DNA of 64,000 nt from the NCBI RefSeq assembly GCF_900114605.1, contig NZ_FOTP01000008.1:62001-126000 (forward strand), read 5' to 3'. Under the pieces are notes generated by a model. That model searched no databases. It had not been told where the DNA came from and worked only from the letters and a program-made list of their open reading frames with translations. The translations under genes were made by a program, and so were the position numbers. Shown here one piece after another: positions 37,204 through 46,629 of the stretch. Positions within the stretch are counted from its first letter, which is position 1, and each line of letters begins with the position of its first letter. Source of the stretch: Bradyrhizobium sp. NFR13 (GTDB lineage Bacteria; Pseudomonadota; Alphaproteobacteria; Rhizobiales; Xanthobacteraceae).

Positions 37204-38793
37204 ATGCTTGAAACACCGCGCGCGCGACGGGGCATGGTGACCTCTCCGCATCACCTGGCGTCGCAGGCCGGCCTCGATGTGCTCAAGGACGGCGGCACGG
37301 CCGTCGAAGCTGCGATTGCCACGGCAGCGGCGCTGGCAGTGGTCTATCCGCACATGACCGGCATCGGCGGCGATGGCTTCTGGTTGATCGCCGAGCCCGG
37401 CAAGGCGCCGATCACGGTGGATGCCTGCGGTCGCGCCGGCGCGGCAGTGGATCTGGCCTACTATGCTGCGAAGGGCGCTGCGACGATTCCGTTCCGCGGC
37501 CCGCTCGCTGCCAATACGGTCGCTGGCACAGTGTCCGGCTGGCAGCAGGCGCTGGATGTTTCCAAGCACTGGCAGAAGCCGCTGTCGCGCGAACGCCTGC
37601 TGGATAGCGCAATCTACTATGCCGAGAGCGGCATCGTGGTTACGCGCAGCCAGTCTGAGCTCACCGCGGAGAAAGCCGCCGAGCTGAAGGACCAGCCGAA
37701 TTTCGCCGGGACTTTCATGCCGAATGGTCAGGCGCCCGCCGAAGGCGATGTGATGAAGCTCCCCGCGCTTGGGGCGATGCTGAAGCGTCTGGCTGCCGAA
37801 GGCTTCGAGAGTTTCTACAAGGGTAAACTCGCCGATGCGATCGCCGCCGATCTTGCCAAGGTGGGATCGCCGGTCTCCGCCGCCGATTTGCAGAACCATC
37901 AGGCCAGCGAGCGTCCGCCGCTGTCGACCACGGTGCGCGGTGCGCAGTTGTTCAACATGGCGCCGCCAACGCAGGGTCTGTCGTCGCTGATGATCCTCGC
38001 GATGTTCGATCGGCTCGGTGTCACCCAGGCCGAAGGTTTCGATCACATTCACGGTCTCGTCGAGGCCACCAAGCAGGCCTTCATCGTCCGCGACGAGCAT
38101 GTTGGCGATCCCGATCACATGACGGTGGATCCCGCGACGTTCCTTGAGGACGCGAAGCTTGATGAACTGGCGCGCCATATCGATCGCAAGATTGCGCTGC
38201 CATGGCCGCATGTGCGCAAGCCCGGCGATACGATCTGGCTCGGCGTCATCGACGGACAGGGCCGTTCGGTGTCGTTCATCCAGTCGGTCTATTTCGAGTT
38301 CGGCTCCGGCGTGGTGCTGCCGGAAACCGGCATCTGTTGGCAGAATCGCGGCGCCTCGTTCCGGCTGGCCGAGAGTGGCTGGAATGCGCTGAAGCCGGGT
38401 CGCAAGCCATTCCACACGCTCAATCCCGCGATGGCGATCTTCGATGACGGCCGTCGCATGGTCTACGGCAACATGGGCGGCGAGGGGCAGCCGCAGACAC
38501 AGTCGGCGGTGTTTTCGCGCTACGGCATGTTCGGCATGCCGCTGCAGCAGGCCGTGACCGCGCCGCGCTGGTTGCTCGGCAAGACCTGGGGTGACGAGAG
38601 CGTCACGCTGAAGGTCGAGGACCGCTTTTCACCCGCACTGATCCAGCAGCTTCGCGATGCCGGTCACGTGGTCGAGGTGCTCGGCAGCTACACCGGCACC
38701 ATGGGCCATGCCGGCGCCATCGTGCTGCACGCGAATGGCGTGCTCGAAGGCGCGACGGACCCGCGCTCGGATGGTGCTGTCGCCGCCTGGTGA
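37204..38793 (+). CDS. gamma-glutamyltransferase family protein
   Basis: 529 residues, Ntn-hydrolase fold. VTSPHHLASQAGLDVLKDGGTAVEAAIA and MTGIGGDGFWLI are typical of the large subunit. The processing Thr of the family (TTHxSV) aligns with Thr343 in GDTIWLGVID: the nucleophile is kept but the next residues differ. FGSGVVLPETGICWQNRG follows as in GGTs. No convincing signal peptide is present, so it may be cytoplasmic, as in glutathione or gamma-glutamyl-amide catabolism, or act as an acylase of the related group. GGAG at 37193-37196 supports ATG 37204. Likely one operon with the preceding gene. Confidence 0.87.
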   Translation: MLETPRARRGMVTSPHHLASQAGLDVLKDGGTAVEAAIATAAALAVVYPHMTGIGGDGFWLIAEPGKAPITVDACGRAGAAVDLAYYAAKGAATIPFRGPLAANTVAGTVSGWQQALDVSKHWQKPLSRERLLDSAIYYAESGIVVTRSQSELTAEKAAELKDQPNFAGTFMPNGQAPAEGDVMKLPALGAMLKRLAAEGFESFYKGKLADAIAADLAKVGSPVSAADLQNHQASERPPLSTTVRGAQLFNMAPPTQGLSSLMILAMFDRLGVTQAEGFDHIHGLVEATKQAFIVRDEHVGDPDHMTVDPATFLEDAKLDELARHIDRKIALPWPHVRKPGDTIWLGVIDGQGRSVSFIQSVYFEFGSGVVLPETGICWQNRGASFRLAESGWNALKPGRKPFHTLNPAMAIFDDGRRMVYGNMGGEGQPQTQSAVFSRYGMFGMPLQQAVTAPRWLLGKTWGDESVTLKVEDRFSPALIQQLRDAGHVVEVLGSYTGTMGHAGAIVLHANGVLEGATDPRSDGAVAAW

Positions 38794-40392
38794 TCAGCTC
38801 GCCATCATCTTGCGTAGCTCAGTCTTGAGGATCTTGCCGTTGGCGTTGCGCGGCAGCGGTTCCTTCAGGAAGGTGATGCTGTCCGGCACCTTGTAGTCGG
38901 ACAGCCGCTCCGCGCAGTATTTGCGGATGTCGGCCTCGTTGCCGCCATCGGGGCTGTAGGCGAAGGCGTGCACGCGTTCGCCTAGCACCGGATCAGGCTT
39001 GCCTACCACGGCGCTTTCGACGATGGCGGGATGATGCGACATCACGTTTTCGACTTCGGTGCAATAGATCTTGAAGCCGGCGCGATTGATCATGTCCTTC
39101 TTGCGGTCGACCACATAGACATAGCCGTCCGCATCCATGCGGCCGATATCGCCGGAGCGCCAGTAACCGCCGACGAAGCCGGTGCGAGTCGCATCCGGAT
39201 TGTCCCAATAGCCCGGTACGACCATCGCGCCGGCAATCAGCAATTCGCCGTCCTGACCGGCGGGCACCTCACGGCCGTCGTCATCGGACACCACGATATG
39301 CGCGCCGGTTACGGGGCGCCCGACCGAATTGATCTTGCTGACGGGCGAGCCAGGCGGAAACATGGTCGCGGGTGATGACGTCTCGGTCGAACCATAGGCA
39401 TTGCAGAGATTGAGCTTCGGCAACGTTTGCGCGAGGCGCTTAATAGTTGCTTCGGGCATCGGTGCGCCGCCAAAGCCGGCGATGCGCCAGGACGACAGAT
39501 CGTGACTATCGAAATCCAGTTGGAGCAGGCAGAGATTATACATCGCCGGCACCATCAGCGTGTAAGTCATGCGTTCGCGCGCCGCGACGGCGAGAAATTC
39601 CGGCGCCTTGAAGGCTGGCAGGATCACGGTGGTGCCGGCGACATTGATGGTTGCGAGGATCAGCGCCACGAGGCCGGTGACATGCGATGCGGGCACCGCC
39701 AGCGTGGTGACGTCACCGTCGTGCAGGCCATAGCCGTACTCGAAGTTCAGCAACGAATGGATGATGCTTGCATGCGTAAGCATCGCGCCTTTCGGATTGC
39801 CCGTCGTGCCGGATGTATAGAGCAGATAGGCGATATCCTCGTGGGCGAGCTCAGGCAGAGCAGCGACAGGCGCATCCTTCATCAACTCTGCAAAGGATGG
39901 CGCACGTCCGCTGCCGACGACCCATTGTCCGCGCAAGTCCGCACGCGGTGCGGGCAGGTTTGTCTCGCAGTCGGCATCATAGACGAGCGCCGAAGCCCCG
40001 CACTGCTGCAACACATAGTCAATCTCGGGGGCGCGTTGCCGCGTATTGAGCGGGACGACGATCATGCCGGCGCGGCCGGCGCCGAGGGCGCAGAAGATGA
40101 ATTCCAGGCAGTTGCCGAGCAGCATCGCGATGCGCTCGCCTTTCCGGAAACCGGAGGCGATTAGATTGCGGGCGACATTCTCCGCGACGCGGTCGAGCTC
40201 CGTATAAGTGACGCGTTCTTCGCCGAGCACCAACGCAATGCCATCAGGCTTTCGCGTGACTGCGGCCCGCAGCATGGCGTCGAGAGTCGGCGGGCGATCG
40301 GAGAAACAGGTGACGATGCGTTCGCCGTAGAGAATTTCATGGCGGGTGGCCGGCGTTGAGGTGTCCGGCGCGGTTTGTCCTTGCATGTCCAT
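38794..40392 (-). CDS. AMP-dependent acyl-CoA synthetase
   Basis: 532 residues from ATG 40392 (ATG 40386 is two codons inside). The adenylate-forming motifs are YLLYTSGTTGNPKGAM, YGSTETSS, WRSGDIGRMDADGYVYVVDRKKDMI and the C-terminal NANGKILKTELR with the catalytic Lys. Enzymes of this family activate a carboxylic acid as an acyl-AMP and then acyl-CoA; the specificity, fatty or aromatic, cannot be told. Its stop abuts that of the gamma-glutamyltransferase gene in a tail-to-tail arrangement. Confidence 0.9.
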   Translation of the reverse strand: MDMQGQTAPDTSTPATRHEILYGERIVTCFSDRPPTLDAMLRAAVTRKPDGIALVLGEERVTYTELDRVAENVARNLIASGFRKGERIAMLLGNCLEFIFCALGAGRAGMIVVPLNTRQRAPEIDYVLQQCGASALVYDADCETNLPAPRADLRGQWVVGSGRAPSFAELMKDAPVAALPELAHEDIAYLLYTSGTTGNPKGAMLTHASIIHSLLNFEYGYGLHDGDVTTLAVPASHVTGLVALILATINVAGTTVILPAFKAPEFLAVAARERMTYTLMVPAMYNLCLLQLDFDSHDLSSWRIAGFGGAPMPEATIKRLAQTLPKLNLCNAYGSTETSSPATMFPPGSPVSKINSVGRPVTGAHIVVSDDDGREVPAGQDGELLIAGAMVVPGYWDNPDATRTGFVGGYWRSGDIGRMDADGYVYVVDRKKDMINRAGFKIYCTEVENVMSHHPAIVESAVVGKPDPVLGERVHAFAYSPDGGNEADIRKYCAERLSDYKVPDSITFLKEPLPRNANGKILKTELRKMMAS

Positions 40393-40530
40393 CCCAGACG
40401 TTTTTTGCGCGCCGTGGTCGGCACGCCCCGCCATTTCGCTGGCGATGATGACGTCAGGTTAATCAGCCATGCAGCGAATGCCAACCCGCTTCGCCGCATG
40501 GCTCGTAACACGGGAGATGTGCGTCCGGCG

Positions 40531-41472
40531 CTAGCGTGCTTCCACAGTCACGTGCTGCAATTCATGCACGGCCGCGAGGCGCTGCCGCACCGTCTCTGTG
40601 CTCGCTCCGCCGGCAAAGCCGACGATCGCGGCATGTGCACCGGGGCCGACGCGCCAGACGTGGAGGTCGAAGATGCAGGCGTCGCCGGGGCGCTCGACCT
40701 CATCGCGAATTTCCTGCTCGAGAAGCGGATCTGACGTGTCGAGCAACACGGCCGCCGTGTCGCGCAGTAGATTCCACGCCCAGGCGGCGATGACGATGCC
40801 GCCGACGATGCCCATCACCGGATCGAGCCAGACCCAGTTAAGGTAGCGGCCGGCTAGCAGCGCGGCGATGGCCAGCACCGAGGTCAGTGCATCGGCCAGC
40901 ACATGCATGAAGGCGGAGCGCATGTTGTTGTCGCGATGATGCGCGCCGTGGTGATGGTCGTGGTCATGGCCGTGAGCGTGATGTCCGTGATGATCGTGTC
41001 CATGGTGATGATGCCCGCCGCTCAGCAAAAACGCGCTGGCGATATTCACGATCAAACCGATGACGGCGATCACCGTGGCTTCCCCGAAGGCAACGGTGGA
41101 CGGATTGAGCAGCCGCTGCGCGGATTCGACAGCGATGCCGATGGCGATAATCGCCAGCACCAATGCGGAGGCAAAGCCGGCGAGATCGCCGACCTTGCCC
41201 GTGCCGAAAGTAAAGCGGCGGTTATGTGCGTTCCGGCGTGCATAGGCATAGGCGCCGGCGGCAATGGCGAGCGCCACGGCATGCGTCGCCATGTGGAAGC
41301 CGTCAGCCAGCAGGGCCATCGAGTTGAAGACCGTGCCGGCAACGATCTCGCCGACCATCATCAGCGCCGTAAGGACGACCACCCACAGCGTGCGGCGGGT
41401 GTTCTCGTCATGGTTGTCACCCAGAAACACGTGCTCGTGGGACAGAGTATCGATGTCGGCGTGTGTGCGCAT
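40531..41472 (-). CDS. dmeF: cation diffusion facilitator, DmeF-type
   Basis: 313 residues. Six membrane helices and a His-rich loop (about 160-190, with over fifteen His in HHHHGHDHHGHH-like order) are typical of DmeF, a Co/Ni efflux protein. The metal site residues appear in ALLADGFHMATHAVAL and in HVLADALTSVLAI, where His-x3-Asp is kept. The C-terminal cytoplasmic domain binds metal too. It follows the repressor gene by eleven bases on the same strand, the dmeRF order known from Rhizobium leguminosarum. Substrate inferred from the regulator type. Confidence 0.93.
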   Translation of the reverse strand: MRTHADIDTLSHEHVFLGDNHDENTRRTLWVVVLTALMMVGEIVAGTVFNSMALLADGFHMATHAVALAIAAGAYAYARRNAHNRRFTFGTGKVGDLAGFASALVLAIIAIGIAVESAQRLLNPSTVAFGEATVIAVIGLIVNIASAFLLSGGHHHHGHDHHGHHAHGHDHDHHHGAHHRDNNMRSAFMHVLADALTSVLAIAALLAGRYLNWVWLDPVMGIVGGIVIAAWAWNLLRDTAAVLLDTSDPLLEQEIRDEVERPGDACIFDLHVWRVGPGAHAAIVGFAGGASTETVRQRLAAVHELQHVTVEAR

Positions 41473-41483
41473 GCTGCCGGTCC

Positions 41484-41759
41484 TTATTTCGCGTAGCGCC
41501 TGATGGCGGCGATGAGTTCTTCGGCGCCGGCCGCACGAGCGTCGGCGCTGAGACCGGGATGGGCGACGTGCTCGCGGACATGGTCCTCGATCAGTTCATC
41601 CATCAGCCCGCTCACGGAACCGCGTACGCCTGCGACCTGATGCAGGATCGTGGCACAGCCGGCGTCTTCGGTGATGGCCTTCTCAATGGCGGCCATCTGG
41701 CCGGTGAGCCGACGGACCCGGGCGAGCAGCTTGGTCTTGTTGGTCGCGAGATGTGACAT
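41484..41759 (-). CDS. dmeR: metal-responsive repressor of the RcnR/FrmR family
   Basis: 91 residues, all-helical CsoR/RcnR family. His3, Cys35, His60 and His64 occupy exactly the positions used by E. coli RcnR to bind Ni(II) and Co(II), which separates it from formaldehyde sensors (FrmR) and copper sensors (CsoR). It should repress dmeRF until cobalt or nickel accumulates. A candidate operator lies just upstream of its start. Confidence 0.93.
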   Translation of the reverse strand: MSHLATNKTKLLARVRRLTGQMAAIEKAITEDAGCATILHQVAGVRGSVSGLMDELIEDHVREHVAHPGLSADARAAGAEELIAAIRRYAK

Positions 41760-41762
41760 AGG

Positions 41763-41779
41763 ATAGCCCCCTACCCTAT
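41763..41779. promoter_or_regulatory. candidate DmeR operator
   Basis: ATAG (41763-41766), CCCCC (41767-41771), TACC, CTAT (41776-41779) on the plus strand, that is ATAGGGTAGGGGGCTAT in the gene direction. RcnR-family repressors bind a G/C tract flanked by A/T-rich inverted repeats, which this matches. It overlaps the expected ribosome-binding region of dmeR, three bases before the start codon. Confidence 0.7.
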
Positions 41780-41856
41780 ATTTCTTCCGAGTGAAAGTTC
41801 CCGCCCGGCGAAAAGCCGGGCAGGGGGAGTTTACGGGAGAACTCGAAGAGGATCGA

Positions 41857-43392
41857 TCAGGCAGCCGCGGCCATCACGCGAGGATGGGCGACGTGTTCCT
41901 TAAGCACCAGGCCGGAGGCATCGACCTCGGCAAGCGAGACGTCGTAGCTCCAGAGATCGGCGAGATGCTGCAGTACCCGCTTGGCGTCGGGCTCATTGAG
42001 CAGGGCACCGTTGAGTACGGCGTGACGGAGCATCAGCCGGCGGTCGCCGGCGAGATCGACATCCACCACTTCGATATTGGCGTCGATCAGGCCGACGTCA
42101 TATTGCCGCGCCAAGGCACGGCGGACCCGGCGATAACCTCGCTCGTCATGGATGGCGTCGACTCGGATGCCTTCGGAGACGGCCGGATCGTCATGCAGGT
42201 GGAACATGCGCATGTGGCGCATCAGTCGCGGGCTCAGGAACTGGCTGATGAAGCTCTCGTCGCGGTAGTTCGCCCAGATATCACGCAGCACTGCCATGGC
42301 ATCGCCTTTGCCGGCGATATCGGGGAACCAAGCGCGGTCTTCGTCCGTCGGATCGGTGACGATCTTCTCGATGTCCTGCATCATCGCGAAACCGAGCGCA
42401 TAAGGGTTGAAGCCCGAGAAGCGCCGGTCGTCGTAATTCGGCTGGAATACGACATTGGTGTGCGACTGCAGGAATTCGAGAAAGTTGCCGTCGGTAATCT
42501 GCCCGTTCTGATGCAGCCGGTTCATGATGCGATAGTGCACGTAAGTCGCCGTGCCTTCGTTCATGACCTTTGTCTGGCCCTGCGGATAGAAATACTGCGA
42601 GATGTGGCGAACGATGCGAATGAGCTCGCGCTGCCAGGTCTTCAGGCGCGGTGCGGACTTCTCCAGGAAATACAAAAGATTTTCCTGCGGCAGGCCGAGC
42701 AAAGCCCGACGCCGTTCGGTGCTGAGCGCCGACGCGCTCTTGCTTGGGCCGGTCGGTACAGTACGCCACAGGTCGTTGAACGCGGCCTCTTTATGGGTAC
42801 GGCGTTCCCGCGCGCGTTTTTCCTCGGCCCGCAAATCCAGTGATTTCTTGCCGGGATAGCGATCGACGCCGTGCGACATCAGCGCGTGCGCGGCGTCGAG
42901 TGTCTGCTCCACCGCTGCCCGGCCATGTCTTTCCTCGCACTGCGCCACATAGCCCTTGGCAAAATCGAGATAGTCGAGAATGCCGTCAGCGTCGGTCCAC
43001 TGCTTGAACAAATAGTTGTTCTTGAAGAAGTGATTATGGCCGAAAGCGGCGTGGGCAATCACCAGCGTCTGCATCGTCGCGGTGTTTTCCTCCATCAGGT
43101 AGGAAATGCACGGCGACGAGTTGATCACGATCTCATAGGCGAGACCCATCAGGCCCTTGCGATAGGAGGCTTCCTGATGGGCGAATTGCTTGCCGAAAGA
43201 CCAGTGCTTGTAATAGAGCGGCATGCCGACCGACGAGTAAGCGTCCAGCATCTGTTCGGCGGTGATGACTTCAATCTGGTTCGGGTAGACGTTGAGGCCC
43301 AGCTCCTTTTCGGCGATCTCCTCGCAGGCATCGTGGATGCGCTGGAGTGTGGGGAAGTCCCAGTCGGCGCCTTCGTAGAGACGGTCTGTCAT
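41857..43392 (-). CDS. SpoVR family protein
   Basis: 511 residues. GADWDFPTLQRIHDACEEIA, ELGLNVYPNQIEVITAEQMLD, YYKHWSFGKQF and INSSPCISYLMEENT are conserved SpoVR/YcgB motifs. SpoVR is needed for spore cortex formation in Bacillus, but in non-spore formers such as this organism the role is unknown, always beside PrkA and YeaH homologues in a starvation-induced set. ATG 43392 overlaps the preceding gene by four bases (ATGA); an in-frame start at 43524 would lie inside that gene and is rejected. Confidence 0.93.
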   Translation of the reverse strand: MTDRLYEGADWDFPTLQRIHDACEEIAEKELGLNVYPNQIEVITAEQMLDAYSSVGMPLYYKHWSFGKQFAHQEASYRKGLMGLAYEIVINSSPCISYLMEENTATMQTLVIAHAAFGHNHFFKNNYLFKQWTDADGILDYLDFAKGYVAQCEERHGRAAVEQTLDAAHALMSHGVDRYPGKKSLDLRAEEKRARERRTHKEAAFNDLWRTVPTGPSKSASALSTERRRALLGLPQENLLYFLEKSAPRLKTWQRELIRIVRHISQYFYPQGQTKVMNEGTATYVHYRIMNRLHQNGQITDGNFLEFLQSHTNVVFQPNYDDRRFSGFNPYALGFAMMQDIEKIVTDPTDEDRAWFPDIAGKGDAMAVLRDIWANYRDESFISQFLSPRLMRHMRMFHLHDDPAVSEGIRVDAIHDERGYRRVRRALARQYDVGLIDANIEVVDVDLAGDRRLMLRHAVLNGALLNEPDAKRVLQHLADLWSYDVSLAEVDASGLVLKEHVAHPRVMAAAA

Positions 43393-44666
43393 GGAGCCAC
43401 CTTCTCCTTGGCCTGGCGACGCTGAAACAGGTCGTGGAACACCGGAAAAATCTCGCTGCGGTCGTTGACCTTGCGCATCGATAGCGGTGCGCCTTCTGCG
43501 CGCAGTCGCTGATACAGCGTCCACAGCGAGGATTCAGACATCTCGAACGGGTGACTACCGGCTTCGCCTACTTCCAGATAGGCGAAGAACTGCGTCACCG
43601 GCAGGATCATGTCCTTGAGCAGGCGGCCGGAGAGATCGCCGTCGGCATAGGAGTTGTCGCCGTCGGAGGCCTGTGCGGCATAGATATTCCAGTCGGCGGG
43701 GCGATAGCGTGACTGCACGATCTCATGCATGGCCTGCAGTGCGCTGGAGACCAGCGTGCCGCCCGACGCAGGGCCGTGGAAGAAGGTTTGTTCGTCGACC
43801 TCCTCGGCGCGGTCGGTGTGACGGATGAAGACGATCTCGACCTTGCGATATCGACGCGTCAGGAAGACGTAGAGCAGCATGTAGAACCGTTTGGCGAGAT
43901 CCTTCATGTGCTCGGACATCGAACCGGAAACGTCCATCAGGCAGAACATGACAGCCTGCGCGACCGGCTTCGGCATGGTTTCGAAGCGGCGAAAGCGGAT
44001 ATCGATGGGATCGATGAAAGGAATCCGCCGCATCTTGGATTTCAGCCGCTCGATTTCTGCCAGCAATTCGGGGCGAGCCTCGTCACCACAATGCTCCAGT
44101 TCTGCTTCCAGCTGTGCAATGGTTTCTGGTCGCGGTCGCTGCAGTGCAACCCGTCGCGCCATGGCCAGGCGCACGGTGCGGCTGACCGAAATATTGGCAG
44201 GCGAGCCTGACGTCGTATATCCGGCGCGGCGCAGGCCTTCGTTTTCGACTTCGGCCAGCTTGCGCTTGGAGAGATCCGGCAATTCCAGGTCGTCGAGGAA
44301 AATGTCGACGAACTCATCCCGGCTGAGCACAAACCGGAACGCATCCTCGCCATCACCCTCACCGGCATCGTTCGATCTGCCGCTCTTCGATTGCGGCCGC
44401 TGAAGATAATCACCTTCCACGAACTTTACGTTGCCGGGTAATACCCGATCGCGAACTCCGCCTTCGCGATGAAAGCGGGGTTCGTTCATCCCGTCTAGCG
44501 GGATGGAGACTTCCCCGCCTTCCAGGACGTCTTTGATGTCGCGGTCCTGGGAGGCTTTCTTGACGGCTCCCTGAACCAGAGCTTTCGCGCGCCGCAAGAA
44601 CCGCTGGCGGTTCTCAAGACTCTTGCTGCTCGGGTTCAGGCGTCTATCGACGATATGCATGGCCAC
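43389..44666 (-). CDS. YeaH/YhbH family protein (DUF444)
   Basis: 425 residues. HIVDRRLNPSSKSLENRQRFLRRAK opens the family; a VWA-like domain with MDVSGSMSEHMKDLAKRF (near 245) and SGGTLVSSALQ follows. YeaH acts with the kinase YeaG (PrkA) during nitrogen starvation in E. coli. GTG 44666 has GGAG ten bases upstream, whereas ATG 44660 is 16 bases from it, so GTG is preferred. Middle gene of prkA-yeaH-spoVR, overlapping spoVR. Confidence 0.93.
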   Translation of the reverse strand: MAMHIVDRRLNPSSKSLENRQRFLRRAKALVQGAVKKASQDRDIKDVLEGGEVSIPLDGMNEPRFHREGGVRDRVLPGNVKFVEGDYLQRPQSKSGRSNDAGEGDGEDAFRFVLSRDEFVDIFLDDLELPDLSKRKLAEVENEGLRRAGYTTSGSPANISVSRTVRLAMARRVALQRPRPETIAQLEAELEHCGDEARPELLAEIERLKSKMRRIPFIDPIDIRFRRFETMPKPVAQAVMFCLMDVSGSMSEHMKDLAKRFYMLLYVFLTRRYRKVEIVFIRHTDRAEEVDEQTFFHGPASGGTLVSSALQAMHEIVQSRYRPADWNIYAAQASDGDNSYADGDLSGRLLKDMILPVTQFFAYLEVGEAGSHPFEMSESSLWTLYQRLRAEGAPLSMRKVNDRSEIFPVFHDLFQRRQAKEKVAP

Positions 44667-44685
44667 GTTATGTTGGCTCCTTGCG

Positions 44686-46629
44686 TCAGCCGGCCTGTTT
44701 CACGCGCATGTACCATTCGACGAGACGACGAACCTGGCGCTCGGTGTAGCCGCGATCGACCATCCGCGCGACGAAGTCGTCATGCTTCTTCTCGGTCTCG
44801 CCGTCCTTCTTCGATCCGAAGGAGATCACCGGAAGCAGATCTTCAACTTGAGAGAAGATACGCTTTTCAATGACTTCCCTGATCTTCTCATAACTCGTCC
44901 AGGTCGGATTCTTTCCACCGTTCTGTGCCCGCGAGCGAAGCGAGAACTTCACGACTTCGTTGCGGAAGTCCTTTGGGTTGGCGATTCCGGCCGGTTTTTC
45001 GATCTTGCTCAGCTCCTGATTGAGCAATTCGCGATCGAGCAACTGTCCGGTGTCAGGATCCTTGAAGTCCTGATCCTCGATCCAGGCATCGGCATAGTCG
45101 ACGTAACGATCGAACAGGTTCTGTCCGTAGTCTGAATATGATTCCAGATAGGCTTTCTGGATTTCGTGGCCGATGAACTCCGCATAACGCGGCACCAGCT
45201 CGGCCTTGATGAATTCGAGATAACGTTTTTCGACTTCATCAGGCATCTGCTCCCTGCGGATCGCCTGCTCCAGCGTATACATCAGGTGCACGGGATCGGC
45301 CCCAATCTCCGACGTGTCGTGATTGTAGGTTGCGGCCAGAACCTTGAACGCGAAGCGCGTCGAGGCACCGTCCATGCCTTCATCAACACCGGCGGCGTCT
45401 TTGTATTCCTGAACGCTGCGGGCCTTTGGATCCGACTCTTTCAGGCTTTCGCCGTCATAGACCCGCATCTTGGCGAAGGTGGTCGAGTTTTCGTGCTTGC
45501 GAAGCCGCGACATTACGGAGAAGCGCGCCAGGGTTTCCAGCGTCGCCGGTGCGCAAGGTGCGGTGGCGAGTTCGGAGCCCTGAATGAGCTTCTCATAGAT
45601 CTTCTGTTCTTCGGTGACGCGCAGGCAGTACGGCACCTTGATGACGCAGATACGATCGATGAAGGCTTCATTGTTCTTGTTGGCCTTGAAACTCTGCCAC
45701 TCGGACTCGTTGGAGTGGGCGAGAATCACGCCAGTGAACGGAATCGCGCCGATATTTTCGGTTCCGATATAGTTGCCTTCCTGCGTCGCCGTCAGCAGCG
45801 GATGCAGCATCTTGATCGGCGCCTTGAACATTTCAACGAATTCAAGCACGCCCTGATTGGCGCGGTTGAGGCCGCCGGAATAGCTGTAGGCGTCGGGATC
45901 GTTCTGGGCGAAGATTTCGAGCTTGCGGATATCCACCTTGCCGACCAGCGAGGAAATGTCCTGGTTGTTCTCGTCGCCGGGTTCGGTCTTGGCGATGGCG
46001 ATCTGGCGTAGCCGCGATGGCTGAATGCGGGCGACGCGGAATTGCGAGATGTCGCCGCCGAAAGCTTCGAGCCGCTTGTAGCACCACGGCGACATTAGGC
46101 CCGTAAGCCGTCGGCGTGGAATGCCGTATTTCTCTTCGATCATCGGGCCGAGCGTGTCCGGATCGAACAGGCTGAGCGGACTTTCATAAACCGGAGAGAG
46201 TTCGTCGCCAGCTTTCAACACATAGATCGGGTGGACTTCCATCAAGGCCTTGAGGCGCTCGGCAAGCGATGATTTGCCGCCGCCGACCGGGCCGAGCAGA
46301 TAGAGAATCTGCTTGCGCTCTTCGAGGCCCTGCGCCGCATGACGGAAGAAGGCGACGATGCGTTCGATCGTATCTTCCATGCCGTGAAAGCCGGCAAAGG
46401 CTGGATAGCTACGGATGGTACGATTCAAAAAAATACGGCCAAGGCGTGGATCCTTGGCCGTGTCTATCATTTGAGGTTCGCCGATCGCCGCCAGTAGGCG
46501 TTCCGCCGCGTTCGCATATCGCATCGGGTCTCCTCTGCAGGATTCCAGATACTCGGACATCGACATGTCCGTCTCACTTCTAGCCTCGTAACTTCTAGCG
46601 AACGCATTGAACAGAGAATCGTTGTACAT
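44686..46629 (-). CDS. PrkA-type AAA+ serine protein kinase
   Basis: 647 residues. The AAA domain holds Walker A GPVGGGKS at 113-120; the N-terminal MSEYLESCRGDPMRYANAAERLL and the C-terminal helical domain (EDLLPVISFGSKKDGETEKKHDDF) match PrkA/YeaG. It is a stress-related kinase, with protease activity also reported in Bacillus. GGAGAGAGGGATC before ATG 46629 is a strong ribosome site. First gene of the operon; its regulator is not evident, though a TATAGT -10-like box lies near 46729-46734 on the minus strand. Confidence 0.95.
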   Translation of the reverse strand: MYNDSLFNAFARSYEARSETDMSMSEYLESCRGDPMRYANAAERLLAAIGEPQMIDTAKDPRLGRIFLNRTIRSYPAFAGFHGMEDTIERIVAFFRHAAQGLEERKQILYLLGPVGGGKSSLAERLKALMEVHPIYVLKAGDELSPVYESPLSLFDPDTLGPMIEEKYGIPRRRLTGLMSPWCYKRLEAFGGDISQFRVARIQPSRLRQIAIAKTEPGDENNQDISSLVGKVDIRKLEIFAQNDPDAYSYSGGLNRANQGVLEFVEMFKAPIKMLHPLLTATQEGNYIGTENIGAIPFTGVILAHSNESEWQSFKANKNNEAFIDRICVIKVPYCLRVTEEQKIYEKLIQGSELATAPCAPATLETLARFSVMSRLRKHENSTTFAKMRVYDGESLKESDPKARSVQEYKDAAGVDEGMDGASTRFAFKVLAATYNHDTSEIGADPVHLMYTLEQAIRREQMPDEVEKRYLEFIKAELVPRYAEFIGHEIQKAYLESYSDYGQNLFDRYVDYADAWIEDQDFKDPDTGQLLDRELLNQELSKIEKPAGIANPKDFRNEVVKFSLRSRAQNGGKNPTWTSYEKIREVIEKRIFSQVEDLLPVISFGSKKDGETEKKHDDFVARMVDRGYTERQVRRLVEWYMRVKQAG

